Assembly (NCBI GenBank): GCA_032622095.1
Contig: CP136061.1
Span: 22,570,991-22,634,990, forward strand
Direction of reading: 5' to 3'
DNA: 64,000 nucleotides
Origin: Siphonodentalium dalli
Taxonomy: Eukaryota > Mollusca > Scaphopoda > Gadilida > Siphonodentaliidae
Shown: positions 1-10,169 of the stretch, piece by piece
Layout: each line of letters starts with the position of its first letter
Position numbering within the stretch: the stretch's first letter is position 1
Notes under the pieces: generated by a model
Databases searched by the model: none
What the model saw: only the letters and a program-made list of their open reading frames with translations
What the model was told of the DNA's origin: nothing
Translations under genes and position numbers: made by a program

Positions 1-628
1 TTGATTAAATAAACACAGTTCCAGTCCTCTCCATGTGGGAAATCACTGGTGAGCAATTAGGAGCTCCCCTTAAAATCATTCTAGGCGAGTGGCGAGTAGC
101 TCTCCTACAAAATGTCGAGGCGAGTAGTATCCCAGCAGGAGATGCCGAAGGCATCTCCCGATGGCCTGAGATTACGGGAGGGGGTCAGGGGGCATCGCCC
201 GGAAAATCAGATGCTCTGAGATTGAATCTGGAGCCTTTTAATTCTCCAATCAGTGAACAATACGTTATTATGTGCCTTAAGTCACTGTAGTCATGTATCG
301 ACATCGACCATGTACTTCGACCACGTGGTCACTGTATTTATCGTTTATTCAATATCTTGACTGATATCATTAATATAAACAAATGAGGCCAACGGTTTTT
401 CGGCTTTTTGACAGCTGGCCACATTGCTAATAGTACACACGCAAGTAAGTTCGTATATTTTGAAGCATGTGTATTCTGAGTTATCGACAGTATTTTATTG
501 AACCATGTGGTCTATCTGTTTGTTGTGCAGAAATTGTATTGCCTATGTGAATCGGAATCAGTTCGATTTTGAATTAATTCCTCAATCGATTTTAGTAAAT
601 AGCGCATATAATAAAAAGAAAACCTTCG
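1..628. other. Intergenic, no supported gene
   Basis: No RNA gene or convincing exon is visible. An 85-codon open frame (33-290, +) runs through a GC-richer block, but it has no recognisable motif, no splice context and an unremarkable length, so I do not call it. The rest is AT-rich unique-looking DNA. Confidence 0.5.
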
Positions 629-772
629 TGTTTTGGGTGAATACCGGAATTACCTCATTCGTGGTCATAGTGAGATACCGGAATCATCACTCATGGCCTA
701 AAGGCCACTCGTGATGATTCCAGTATCTCACTGTGACCACTCATGAGATACTTCCGGTATTCACTCAAAACA
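629..772. repeat. Long hairpin (inverted repeat), about 70-bp arms
   Basis: The left arm begins GTGTTTTGGGTGAATACCGG and the right arm ends with its near reverse complement (CCGGTATTCACTCAAAACA). The arms meet at GGCCTAAAGGCC near 695-706. A few mismatches separate them, which fits an ageing fold-back repeat. The arms hold no gene. Confidence 0.85.
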
Positions 773-1136
773 AGCAGGTATCCTCTATGTATAAAAGCCA
801 TGATTAACTATGAGAAAAGATGAGAATGGATTTAAAATTAAAATATAGAGCCCCCCTCACTTGTATAAGGCTATATCATGCCCTACTATATGAATCTGAT
901 TGTTTCAATTCATTTTGAAGCTGTAATTTGTCTTAGAAATGATTTTGGAAAAAAACTGCATGACATCAGAAAAAATCTGCATTCCGGGCTCGGGGACACC
1001 CACCCACCCGGTCCTTGTATCCTGTAATTTTGTTCCGACCCCTCCCCCCGGACTCATATGTATTATTTCATACCCAGGAAACTATCGAAAAATGTTACTT
1101 GAAGAGATAATCCATCTTTAATACCTGTAGTATATT
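773..1136. other. Intergenic, nothing recognised
   Basis: AT-rich DNA with a short C-rich patch near 1040. No exon, repeat or RNA gene was seen. Confidence 0.4.
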
Positions 1137-1594
1137 TGTGACCCGCTATATCAAATCCAGTCGTAAGTCGGGTTTGTTTTTACCCTGTGCCAATGCATTC
1201 TCTTATATATGCGAGTCGACCATAGGTCGCCTCGCATATATAAGAGAATGCATTGGCCTAACAATAGTTTATCATTTTTTTTAAATAAATGTTTCTTACA
1301 ATTTTTAGGACATAAAATAAAAAACATCCATTACCCTGCAGGGAGCCCCACACATATATAGAAGCATATAGAAGAGTGTCGTCTGCTCATGTTTGTCTGG
1401 GGCTCTGTATGGGTGAAATTATAAACTTGTTAAAGAATACAAGAAAAAATTATAAAATTGTAAAAAATTGTTAGGCCAATGCATTCTCTTATATATGCGA
1501 GGCGACCTATGGTCCACTCGCATATATAAGAGAATGCATTGGCACAGGGTAAAAAAATCCCGACTTACGACTGGATTTGATATGGCGGGTCACA
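1137..1594. mobile_element. MITE with double-hairpin core, GTGACCCGC-type ends
   Basis: The 458-bp unit has about 50-bp terminal inverted repeats. The left reads GTGACCCGCTATATCAAATC and the right end is its complement with one change. Inside sit two 69-bp near-perfect palindromes (1189-1257 and 1475-1543), each bounded by GCCAATGCATTC and its complement. The two palindromes are inverted relative to one another and are bracketed by CCCTGTGCC and GGCACAGGG. The flanks may carry an ATTT duplication, which is uncertain. The same double-hairpin core occurs at 12.3, 22.7 and 48.0 kb, there with entirely different outer ends. There is no transposase, so the element is non-autonomous. Confidence 0.8.
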
Positions 1595-2095
1595 TTTATG
1601 CACTCTCACATCGTTGGCGTATTCATACGCGACCGGAGGCGCCCCCATAAGCTTTGTGTTCGATGTCAGGTCACCTCCATACAGCTAATATACATTTTTC
1701 ATACATCATATTTTATATTGTACATATTAAATTATATCAGTGGAATAAATACTGTCTACATCAACGGGGGCTGGGAACGAAAAGCAACAGCGATTAGGCT
1801 GTCGGTTTCAGAGAACAACCGGATAGATCGGGGGGGGGGGGGGGGGTCTGCAGAAAATTTCCGCCACGTTATCTCGGAAGCTGGTTCTATTAGATGTTAA
1901 ATGATATGATTGAGCCTCTATATTATACTTTCAATAGTATTACACGTACTTCAGGCAGTGGCCATCAATGTTTTATTCTTTTTCATTTTTTCTGTTAGTC
2001 AATATGCAAGTCAATAAACATGTGCATGGAGTCCTATACATGGCTACATATATAAAACTTAACGCATTTTAATGCCAAAATGTAACATCCGCATG
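1595..2095. other. Intergenic with a 17-bp G run
   Basis: AT-rich spacer. A G homopolymer occupies 1830-1846. A 107-codon open frame across it (1577-1900) is not credible, because it is read through the homopolymer and the end of the neighbouring MITE. Confidence 0.4.
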
Positions 2096-2596
2096 TTAAA
2101 GGCACTTGAGGCCTTAATTGTCGAAAATATTCATATTTGTTCCAAACACCGTAAACAGAAAAACATTAAAACGCATACAGTTTCGTTCATATATACCATG
2201 ACCATCGCGTAAACAGCATGTTATCATAAATACCTACTATATTTTACCTAAGCAAGAGCCTGATTGTGTTACAGAGGACAGCACAATGCTACTGGCTAAT
2301 CACACACAAATGGCATAAACGCTCTTTATTAGTTCCATATCAGGAATTCACCAACAAAGGACGCTCTTTATGTTTACCATCATAATATAAACAAACACCA
2401 GAAAAGTAACTTTTTATGCTTTTGTTTACATAACAATGGTTAAACATATGAGAATAACATACTGTTTATGCGATATTTCTTATCTATATACGGACAAAGT
2501 CTGTCTACATTTTGATGTTCTTCTGTTTGTGGCGGTTTTTGACGGGTGGAAATATTTTCACAGGATACCAACCGCCAAGGCCAACCGTACCTTTAA
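2096..2596 (+). mobile_element. 501-bp TTAA-flanked MITE, copy 1
   Basis: The element is bounded by TTAA at 2096-2099 and 2593-2596. Imperfect terminal inverted repeats follow: AGGCACTTGAGGCC on the left, GGCCAACCGTACCT on the right. An almost identical element of the same 501-bp length lies in inverted orientation at 7107-7607. TTAA on both sides of both copies suggests a piggyBac- or Kolobok-type target preference. No transposase is encoded. A related fragment (CGCTCTTTATGTTTACC) recurs near 50.43 kb. Confidence 0.8.
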
Positions 2597-2914
2597 CAGT
2601 ATAATTTGCAAATATTATCTTGCCGGCTGAGCCTTTAGCAGCAGTCACTGGTTACCACAACCATTTTATTTTGAATATTATTGTTGACCAAACACTCACT
2701 GACATACTTCCCATTCCATTAGGATGAGACATGGAGTGCATCGGCCAACAAACTTCATGCACCATTAGAATTGTGATGTGAATGTTATATGATTTAGATG
2801 AAATCCCTATACACGTATACATAAATACATATCTTTATTTATTACATGATCCTACCCTTATTCCATTCAATAAACCCATTCTATACATTGTGATGTTAAA
2901 CGTTTACATTCCGT
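2597..2914. other. Intergenic, nothing recognised
   Basis: AT-rich unique-looking spacer. No gene or repeat structure was seen. Confidence 0.4.
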
Positions 2915-3265
2915 ACGCTCAAAATACTATGGCTTTCAATATTTTCCCAACAAACTATAATGAATGAAGAGTTTGAAAAGTTATGTCATTAAACATTCGC
3001 CATTAAATACACCAAAGAGTCTTTATTTGTCTGGGACTATTTCTTTACGCGGACAAACAACGCTTAGTTAAGTGAAACGTCATCGCATGCCTTAATATAC
3101 AAGCCGATGTTAGTTTTGTGTCCCACTTGTTGATTTAAGTTTGTTTTGTCGAGGTTTTGGATCAAGTAATAAATCGAATCCACAACTCATTCCCAGTTTA
3201 TAGCGGAATTTACAAAACTCGTCCAGTAAAATAGGTCTGGGGATGAGTTGTAGATCCTCTATATA
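2915..3265. repeat. Dispersed repeat, copy A (lacks hairpin arm)
   Basis: About 350 bp is repeated in direct orientation at 24128-24545 (shared phrases AAACTATAATGAATGAAGAG and GTGAAACGTCATCGCATGCC). At its right end the copies at 21.95 and 24.4 kb carry a long hairpin built from CCCAGTTTATAGCG and its complement. Here one arm is deleted and the copy ends at GTAGATCCTCTATATAT. It probably represents a non-autonomous transposable element of unknown class. Confidence 0.7.
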
Positions 3266-3266
3266 T

Positions 3267-3569
3267 TCACTCTCCCAGATGTATTTCAATGTTGGCAAAA
3301 CGACGGGAAGCAGGTACAAGGTACAACGTTTTGTATGCAGTAAGTATAATTGCAAGCAAAAGTACAAGTGTGGTTGGCAGAGTAATTATCGAAAACACTT
3401 TTTTTATGATGAAAGTTATTATCATAAACGCCATTGGCACGAACCACATGGGTTCGTAACTCCATTCTGTTTTTATCTGGTAAAGACTGTGAATATGCAG
3501 TATAGCGTATATGCCCAGGAACTGTGTTGTGGAAGGAATAATTTTAATGGCCTTGCACTGTGTTTCTCC
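3267..3569 (-). CDS. Unidentified hydrophobic reading frame, truncated
   Basis: About 100 codons are open on the minus strand. They hold two or three strongly hydrophobic stretches, including PMAFMIITFIIKKVFSIITL and LVLLLAIILTAYKTLYLVPA, typical of membrane helices, followed by basic residues (ASRR). There is no start codon at a sensible place. The frame stops exactly where the dispersed repeat at 2915-3265 begins, so it may be one exon, or a fragment cut by that insertion. I do not recognise the family. The opposite strand is also open for part of the stretch, which weakens the case. Confidence 0.25.
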   Translation of the reverse strand, partial: GETQCKAIKIIPSTTQFLGIYAILHIHSLYQIKTEWSYEPMWFVPMAFMIITFIIKKVFSIITLPTTLVLLLAIILTAYKTLYLVPASRRFANIEIHLGE

Positions 3570-4262
3570 TCAGATCTGAGGCAATTATATGGCAGTGTAC
3601 GTTAGACTGTATGACAATATTTTGCAACTTGACGCTAATGTTTTCTTATCTCGGTGTTCTACCGACATCAGAGCTACGCCAGCAGGCACCACCAAGTTCT
3701 CAGCATTACAGCTCAAACAAACAAGTGCACTCTCTCAGAGTATCTCCTGCAAAAGCTTGCATTCCGCTGAGGTTTATTCATTTTCTGATGTGGCTTAATT
3801 CGAAAGATGTCTTAATCTGGTGACTGACCAATACATGTGCATGCAGATACCCTTCGTCCTATTGTTAATATGCAAAACATCATTTGACACCCTAAGGGTA
3901 ATAAACTTGAAATGAAAGTATCAATGACAATGTAGCTCAACTTGAGGAGGTTCCGAACGATTTAGACATGTTGCCGTGCTTAAGGCCCGTCTAGATCAAA
4001 AGATTGTTTGAAAATTTCACGTTCAGATACCTAAATTTTCTCACACCGGGCCGACAATTTGGTCAGAGCCCAAATCGGGATGCAAATTTCAAATGGAGTT
4101 ATGCAAACGTGTGAGTTTGGTGTGGCTTAATGAGGGTGTGCAATTGGAAATATTAAGGTGACATCCCAAACGGAGAATCTCACGGGCCTCTATGCACGTC
4201 CATGGATGCTGGAGGGGGGGGGGGGCTTGACACAGGCCACACAATCTTCCGAGTTTTGTGAC
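3570..4262. other. Intergenic, possible exon-like stretch not resolved
   Basis: A good-looking splice acceptor (TTTCTCCTCAG at 3563-3573) precedes about 220 bp that are open in two plus frames, and an AATAAA lies near 3899. One frame has an immediate stop after the acceptor and the other has no recognisable features. No call is made. The stretch near 4030-4080 resembles the TCACACCGGGCCG repeat seen again around 51.1 kb. Confidence 0.3.
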
Positions 4263-5117
4263 GAAGTTATAACAAGTGTACTCACCCGCGGTCCTCTGCC
4301 TTGTAATGCTGATGAAGTGATATACTTCACCCATCTAAGTTATAACGACTGTACTCACCCGCAGTCCTCTGCCTTGTAATGCTGATGAAGTGATATACTT
4401 CACCCATCTAAGTTATAACGACTGTACTCACCCGCAGTCCTCTGCCTTGTAATGCTGATGAAGTGATATACTTCACCCATCTAAGTTATAACGACTGTAC
4501 TCACCCGCAGTCCTCTGCCTTGTAATGCTGATGAAGTGATATACTTCACCCATCTAAGTTATAACGACTGTACTCACCCGAAGTCCTCTGCCTTGTAATG
4601 TTGATGGAGTGATATACTTCACCCATCTAAGTTATAACGACTGTACTCACCCGCAGTCCTCTGCCTTGTAATGCTGATGAAGTGATATACTTCACCCATC
4701 TAAGTTATAACGACTGTACTCACCCGCAGTCCTCTGCCTTGTCATGCTGATGAAGTGATATACTTCACCCATCTAAGTTATAACGACTGTACTCACCCGC
4801 AGTCCTCTGCCTTGTAATGCTGATGAAGTGATATACTTCACCCATCTAAGTTATAACGACTGTACTCACCCGCAGTCCTCTGCCTTGTAATGCTGATGAA
4901 GTGATATACTTCACCCATCTAAGTTATAACGACTGTACTCACCCGCAGTCCTCTGCCTTGTAATGCTGATGAAGTGATATACTTCACCCATCTAAGTTAT
5001 AACGACTGTACTCACCCGCAGTCCTCTGCCTTGTAATGCTGATGAAGTGATATACTTCACCCATCTAAGTTATAACGACTGTACTCACCCGCAGTCCTCT
5101 GCCTTGTAATGCTGATG
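4263..5117. repeat. 73-bp tandem array, about 11.7 copies
   Basis: The period is exactly 73 bp (for example CTCACCCGCAG at 4281 and 4354). Units are nearly identical, with few substitutions (one unit has CCCGAAGTCC, one has TTGTCATGCTG). Such homogeneity implies recent expansion. The last unit breaks off 48 bp before the probable splice acceptor of the exon at 5165, so the array would lie in the preceding intron. Confidence 0.95.
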
Positions 5118-5164
5118 ACATGGGAGTGCTGCTTGCTTGTATTTCCTAATATCACACTCATCAG

Positions 5165-5345
5165 CACTGCTGGTGGTCCCTGTAACGCGAAGGAAGAGTT
5201 ACGCAAAAGTGTCCAGTTACGAACTCATTCGCATTGTATAGATGGTGTGAGACAGATGGTGGACTACATGAAGGGAGAGCTGTATGGCCCACTCAAAAAA
5301 GATCTCAGCCTCACTATATATGGTACATTTTTTCAAGAGGGCTGA
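5165..5345 (+). CDS. Probable terminal exon of an unidentified gene
   Basis: An acceptor ACTCATCAG ends at 5164. From there one frame (phase 2) stays open to TGA at 5343-5345 and gives about 60 residues, beginning TAGGPCNAKEELRKSVQLRT and ending LSLTIYGTFFQEG. It has two cysteines and a balanced composition. It is followed 88 bp later by AATAAA and then by an A-run, as expected for a last exon or the 3' end of a processed copy. No upstream exon could be identified because the 73-bp array occupies the preceding kilobase. The family is unknown. The exon-like composition and poly(A) signal are the only evidence. Confidence 0.4.
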
Positions 5346-5432
5346 TAATTGATAGTTAAATGTCAACAAATGTTTTACTAAAATGTTTTTTATTGCAAAG
5401 AATTCATTTGTAACAAATTGTAACAAAAATTT

Positions 5433-5438
5433 AATAAA
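5433..5438 (+). promoter_or_regulatory. Poly(A) signal AATAAA
   Basis: AATAAA lies 88 bp past the stop of the exon at 5165-5345, and an A-run follows within 10 bp. The genomic A-run may mark either a cleavage site or a reverse-transcribed tail. Confidence 0.45.
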
Positions 5439-5454
5439 TTATAAAAAAAAAAGT

Positions 5455-5845
5455 TATGAACCGGGCGGCTGGTTCAATTGGCGCATGTACCAATCGAATA
5501 CGCGAAATTATGCAAAAATCATCGAGGCGGGAAGATAGACCTCTTAATATGAACCGCATGGCCCCATATCTCCAGTCTAATCAAGTCTTAAGTCTGGGTT
5601 TGCAGCACTGCATCGTTATAAGAATATGAACAATCGTACATTTGATGTTCGTACCGCAAATGAGCTTTCCATATATCTGGAGAAGAAAAGCTGGTGCAAT
5701 AACGTTTGGTGCCAAACAGCTATTATAATGTAATGGCAATCAGAAAGCACAGACTGTAAGCTCCCGAATAGGATCAGTCAGTGAAATTTCCGATTAGCGT
5801 GTGTGAATGGTAACTAAAACCATGAAATAGTGTGCCTGTCAGTTG
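5455..5845. other. Intergenic, nothing recognised
   Basis: Unique-looking DNA. No gene or repeat was seen. Confidence 0.4.
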
Positions 5846-5936
5846 CAGAATGAGGTCCCCAGAGGGTGAATTTAGTGATGCTATTCTGCACGGCGGGATA
5901 GTATCACCGAATTCACCCTCTGTGAACCTAATTCTG
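5846..5936. repeat. 91-bp hairpin repeat (GAGGTCCCCAGAGGGTGAA family)
   Basis: The left half CAGAATGAGGTCCCCAGAGG is mirrored at the right end by TTCACCCTCTGTGAACCTAA. Together they form an imperfect palindrome with its centre near 5890. Relatives occur at 36205-36261 (half copy) and as a cluster at 54.97, 55.38, 55.62 and 55.91 kb. Confidence 0.75.
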
Positions 5937-6103
5937 ATGAGGCCTCAAATGCTATGGGAGACCAAGGATCAGGTTGAAGTTCCCAAGTTGAAGATGGTGA
6001 TGTTCACCCATTCGTCACCTCGATTATATGCATACACACGAGTACATGTAAATTTATAAGATCACCAGGGCGAAGTAATTCGACTACGATTCGTACCAGA
6101 CAT

Positions 6104-6490
6104 CGGCCTTAAATCCAAGCGGCGGTATATCACCGGCCTTTATTAGCGTCGAATCATGCAAGCGGCCGTATATAAACGGCCTTTATTAGCGTCGAATCCA
6201 AGCAACCGTATATAAACGGCCTTTACTAGCGTCGAATCCAAGCTGCCGTAAATCAACGGCCTTTATTGACGTCGAATCCAAGCGGCTGAGTATATAATCG
6301 GCCTTTATTAGACTCTAGTCCCAGCGGCGGTATATAAACGGCATTTATTAGCCTCAAATTCGAGCGACAGAAAAACAGCGGCCTTTACTAGCCTCAAACC
6401 CAAGCGGTGGTATACCAACGGCCGTTATTGGCCTCGAAACCAGGCGGCCATAAATCAACGGCCTGCATAAGCCTCGAATCCAAGCGGCCG
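6104..6490. repeat. 40-bp tandem array with palindromic core
   Basis: About 9.5 diverged copies of a 40-bp unit (AAGCGGCCGTATATAAACGG followed by CCTTTATTAGCGTCGAATCC). Each unit contains the near-palindrome GGCCGTATATAAACGGCC. Copies differ at many positions, so this array is older than the 73-bp array. Confidence 0.9.
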
Positions 6491-7106
6491 TTTTGGTTAA
6501 AGTTATAGAATATAAACTATACTAACATAAAATAATTCAAAGATAGGTGTCAAGATTGGAGCGGAAAGTATTTTACTGAAAGTAACTGTTATATTCCTTG
6601 ACGCTGGGAGAGTTATCCACTTGAGATACTAGATGGAGAAGCTTGTCCATTTCATCATGTATATTTCATCCATAAAATGTCATGTCGATTTCAACGAACA
6701 ACGTCGTGTAGCTCTCCCCAAAGATCAGAGTTATCAGATATCGATTTTTGAAATCTGTTATATTTCACCACCTGGAATATTTGGCGGCTAGGTAAGTAAT
6801 CGACGAATGCCGACCGACATACTCTCGATACCAAATTTCGTTGAACATAATGTTGATATATAACACGTTTTTGAAAATTGTATACTAGAGTTGACAGTGG
6901 TTAGCATTATGTCGATTCTGATAACTAAATCGTCTGTTGAACCATCGGATCGGATTGTGTACCTTTAATAATTATGTGTTCCTTTTCGATTCAATAACAT
7001 AGCAGGATATCTATGGATTACCACATGTATGTAAGCTTCTGATAGGTCCTAACCATTAATATTCCATATTTAAAATAGATTTTTTTTTCGCACGGTAGTC
7101 TCTACA
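6491..7106. other. Intergenic, nothing recognised
   Basis: AT-rich DNA with no supported gene or repeat. Confidence 0.4.
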
Positions 7107-7607
7107 TTAAAGGTACGGTTGGCCTTGGCGGTGGGTATCCTGTGAAAATATTTCCACCCGTCAAAAACCGCCACAAACAGAAGAACATCAAAATGTAGAC
7201 AGACTTTGTCCGTATATAAATAAAAAATATCGCATAAACAGTATGTTATTCTCATATGTTTCACCATTGTTATGTAAACAAAAGCATAAAAAGTTACTTT
7301 TCTGGTGTTTGTTTATATTATGATGGTAAACATAAAGAGCGTCCTTTGTTGGTGAATTCCTGATATGGAACTAATAAAGAGCGTTTATGCCATTTGTGTG
7401 TGATTAACCAGTAGCTTTGTGCTGTCCTCTGTAACCCAATCAGGCTCTTGCTTAGGTAAAATATAGTAGGTATTTATGATAACATGCTGTTTACGCGATG
7501 GTCATGGTATATATGAACGAAACTGTATGCGTTTTAATGTTTTTCTGTTTACGGTGTTTGGAACAAATATGAATATTTTCGACAATTAAGGCCTCAAGTG
7601 CCTTTAA
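7107..7607 (-). mobile_element. 501-bp TTAA-flanked MITE, copy 2 (inverted)
   Basis: Inverted partner of 2096-2596, with the same 501-bp length and TTAA at 7107-7110 and 7604-7607. The two copies differ at only a few bases (for example GGTGGGTATCC against GGTTGGTATCC). With 4.5 kb between them they could pair as a long inverted repeat. Confidence 0.8.
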
Positions 7608-7639
7608 CGAAGAACTGACATTTTGTTTTATCACAAGTG

Positions 7640-7915
7640 CAGTACATTAATTGAAAAATAAGGCTTTGTTGTACAAGTAGGTCGTGTTATGGCCGTGAGG
7701 CATCTCAATAAGGCTTTGTTGTACAAGTATGTCGTGTTATGGTGTTGTACAAGTAGGTCGTGTTATGGTGTTGTACAAGTAGGTCGTGTTCTGGTGTTGT
7801 ACAAGTAGGTCGTGTTATGGTGTTGTACAAGTAGGTTGTGTTATGGTGTTGTACAAGTAGGTCGTGTTATGGTGTTGTACAAGTAGGTCGTATTATGGCC
7901 GTGAGGCATCTCATG
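7640..7915. repeat. 26-bp tandem array
   Basis: About seven copies of GTGTTGTACAAGTAGGTCGT plus GTTATG. The phrase GGCCGTGAGGCATCTCA brackets the array on both sides, so the expansion happened inside a duplicated segment. Confidence 0.9.
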
Positions 7916-8426
7916 GCGATGATGGCTGTTGCTGGTGGTCATTGGAGGTTGCACGTCGACGATTTGGGTTGGCCTCTCTCGATTATGACAATTGTACCGG
8001 ATAGTATAGGATAGGATATTTTATTTAAATATACACATATTAATACATAGTACATTTGACAAATATTTTATTGTATATTCGAGGGGGTGGCATAGTCAGG
8101 CTACATATCTAAACCAATATAACCATTATCAAAATAGTCTACAATATGATTTGAATGTTTTATACACAAAATGACTTTTCCTCGCTATTTTCAGATTATC
8201 CAAACACCACAAAAAAGACAACTTTAAAGAAAATAACGGTACTTTTTCTTAACAACATCAGTTTTCGCCTGCCATGACCATAGCATTTTAGCAGGACGCA
8301 TGTAACTCAATTTGCGTATGCACAGTGGACATTTGTTGCGTGTTTATCACTACACTTATTGTTCGGCTTCCCGTAATCTAATTTACTAAATGTAAAAGGT
8401 AGCAATAACAACCGACGTAGACGTAG

Positions 8427-8430
<4 letters not shown>
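7916..8430. other. Intergenic with a retrotransposon-like tail
   Basis: GGATAGTATAGGATAGGATA at 8007 followed by TTTTATTTAAATATACAC looks like the antisense 3' tail of a non-LTR element. Similar tails occur at 17.55 (TTAGATTAGATTAGATTATT), 38.89 and 47.73 kb. No coding remnant is attached. Confidence 0.35.

Positions 8431-8469
<39 letters not shown>
8431..8469. repeat. (AG)n microsatellite
   Basis: Uninterrupted AG dinucleotides for 39 bp. Confidence 0.98.
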
Positions 8470-8473
<4 letters not shown>

Positions 8474-10160
8474 CATTCAGACTGGATAATTTCCTGGTAA
8501 TGCACGCTCAACCAGAGACATACACAGGAAAAACTGACAGCTTAAGAATTCAGACAAAAAAGGACACGGAAATAAACAAAATCAGAAAAGAAGCTATAAA
8601 ACATAAAATGAAATTGAAGAAAAAAACATCATTCAAGATTAAATGAAAACACAGTTAAATTCACGATAAATAAGCTATACATTTAAATATAAAGAGCGTT
8701 AAACTGATGTGAAACACTCCAGTAGGATGACCAAATAGAAATGGTGAATAATCTTCCTCAAAGTAGTTACATTTTACAAATATTATTTCCAAATTCACAA
8801 CACACACCGTCATTCTTATATATTATTGAAATGCATTGACTTTCGATGGCGGAATCATTTTCGTAAATTTATCGTCGATAGTTGCGTCCCGAATCTAGAC
8901 GTAAATATTTACATTTGAGCGTAGTTCTGACGGTGTTTTCTTTGGAGTGGTAAGATCGATTTGCTTCAGATTTTTGGCTCTGATAGTAGAATGCTACATT
9001 CTCCCAGTTGGCATGGTGCCTGAATACTATATTACCAGCTTCACGTACCAGAACAAGTCCATAATATGTCTTTAAGTTCTATTATATGCAAGTCCTGATA
9101 AAAAAAATTAGACAGCCCTAATATATGCGCTGTTCTGCGTCACACCCGCGTATAACATTATTTCCAATGTACATGTATTATCATAAGAATAACAATAAAT
9201 CTTCCTTCTTATTGAGTGCCGCGAAATCCTCGGAAACCGTATATTCTTTTTGAGGACACACTTGTATCTTTACGTTAAGCCTTTCCGAGGTATATAAGTA
9301 ATTCCGTATATGGATATATTATATATTCTCCGGCATATTTCGATCCGAAACAAGAGGCAAAAGATGCTTCGTGCGAATTTAAGATTGCAATGTGTTTCTC
9401 TCCTTGTCATGGAGCAACCTTATATACATGTACATGTACTCACATAATATCACACACGAAATAGCGAACAGAAAAAGTTTGGAATCCATTTCCAATACTG
9501 GAACGAAGTTCTCTCTAATGTACTAACTCAACACGGGAAAACAAAACCGCAGGCACAGGTAATTATTTTGGCATTCGTCCATTGCTTCCGGTAACCATAG
9601 AAACTGTGTTGGATAAACAACTATACTCGCAGTCACGAATGCGAAAACAATGCCACGATTAAATATATTGTGGGTGTATTCCCGTGGTCGCAAGCAAATT
9701 AGATCTTAAATGTCAGAACTGTGCATGAGACTTTTAACACGTGCCAAGAAACGAATAGCGCGCGAATTGTTGCCATCTGCGAAACATGTTACGTGTAGGT
9801 GTTGGTGATGAAACCGGCCGAGTACCTGAGCTCATTCTGTAAATTATACTGTTCTACTATGCCAATTAGTTTGGTACTAGATGGGGATACCAAAGTCTAT
9901 CTCCGGTGCGATATGGGCCGTGACTATGTACCATGTGCACTAGACAACATGCAGTAATGACAGAATGGAACTTATGATAGACATAGGGAGTACGGATTAC
10001 TAGTTGTTTTAAGAGACGCTCGTCGTGGCTTGTTACCAAACATAATTGGGTGTTTGTTATTATTTCCAGTGTAGGGAAGACTCATATTTGACCCAAGAAA
10101 CAAATAGGTGCAGATCAAGAAAGCTCAACACCTCTCTTCCAAAGAATTCCTTCAAGATAA
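8470..10160. other. Intergenic, nothing recognised
   Basis: 1.7 kb of AT-rich DNA without a supportable exon, array or inverted repeat. Open frames here are short and featureless. Confidence 0.4.
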
Positions 10161-10169
10161 ATGAAACTA

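Noticed and set aside
1830-1846. G-quadruplex element
   Set aside because: A single homopolymer run with no spaced G tracts; could form one, but there is no regulatory context, so it was kept only as a low-complexity note.
3574-3823. Plus-strand terminal exon after TTTCTCCTCAG
   Set aside because: Two frames are equally open, one has an immediate stop after the acceptor, and neither is recognisable; AATAAA at 3899 alone is weak evidence.
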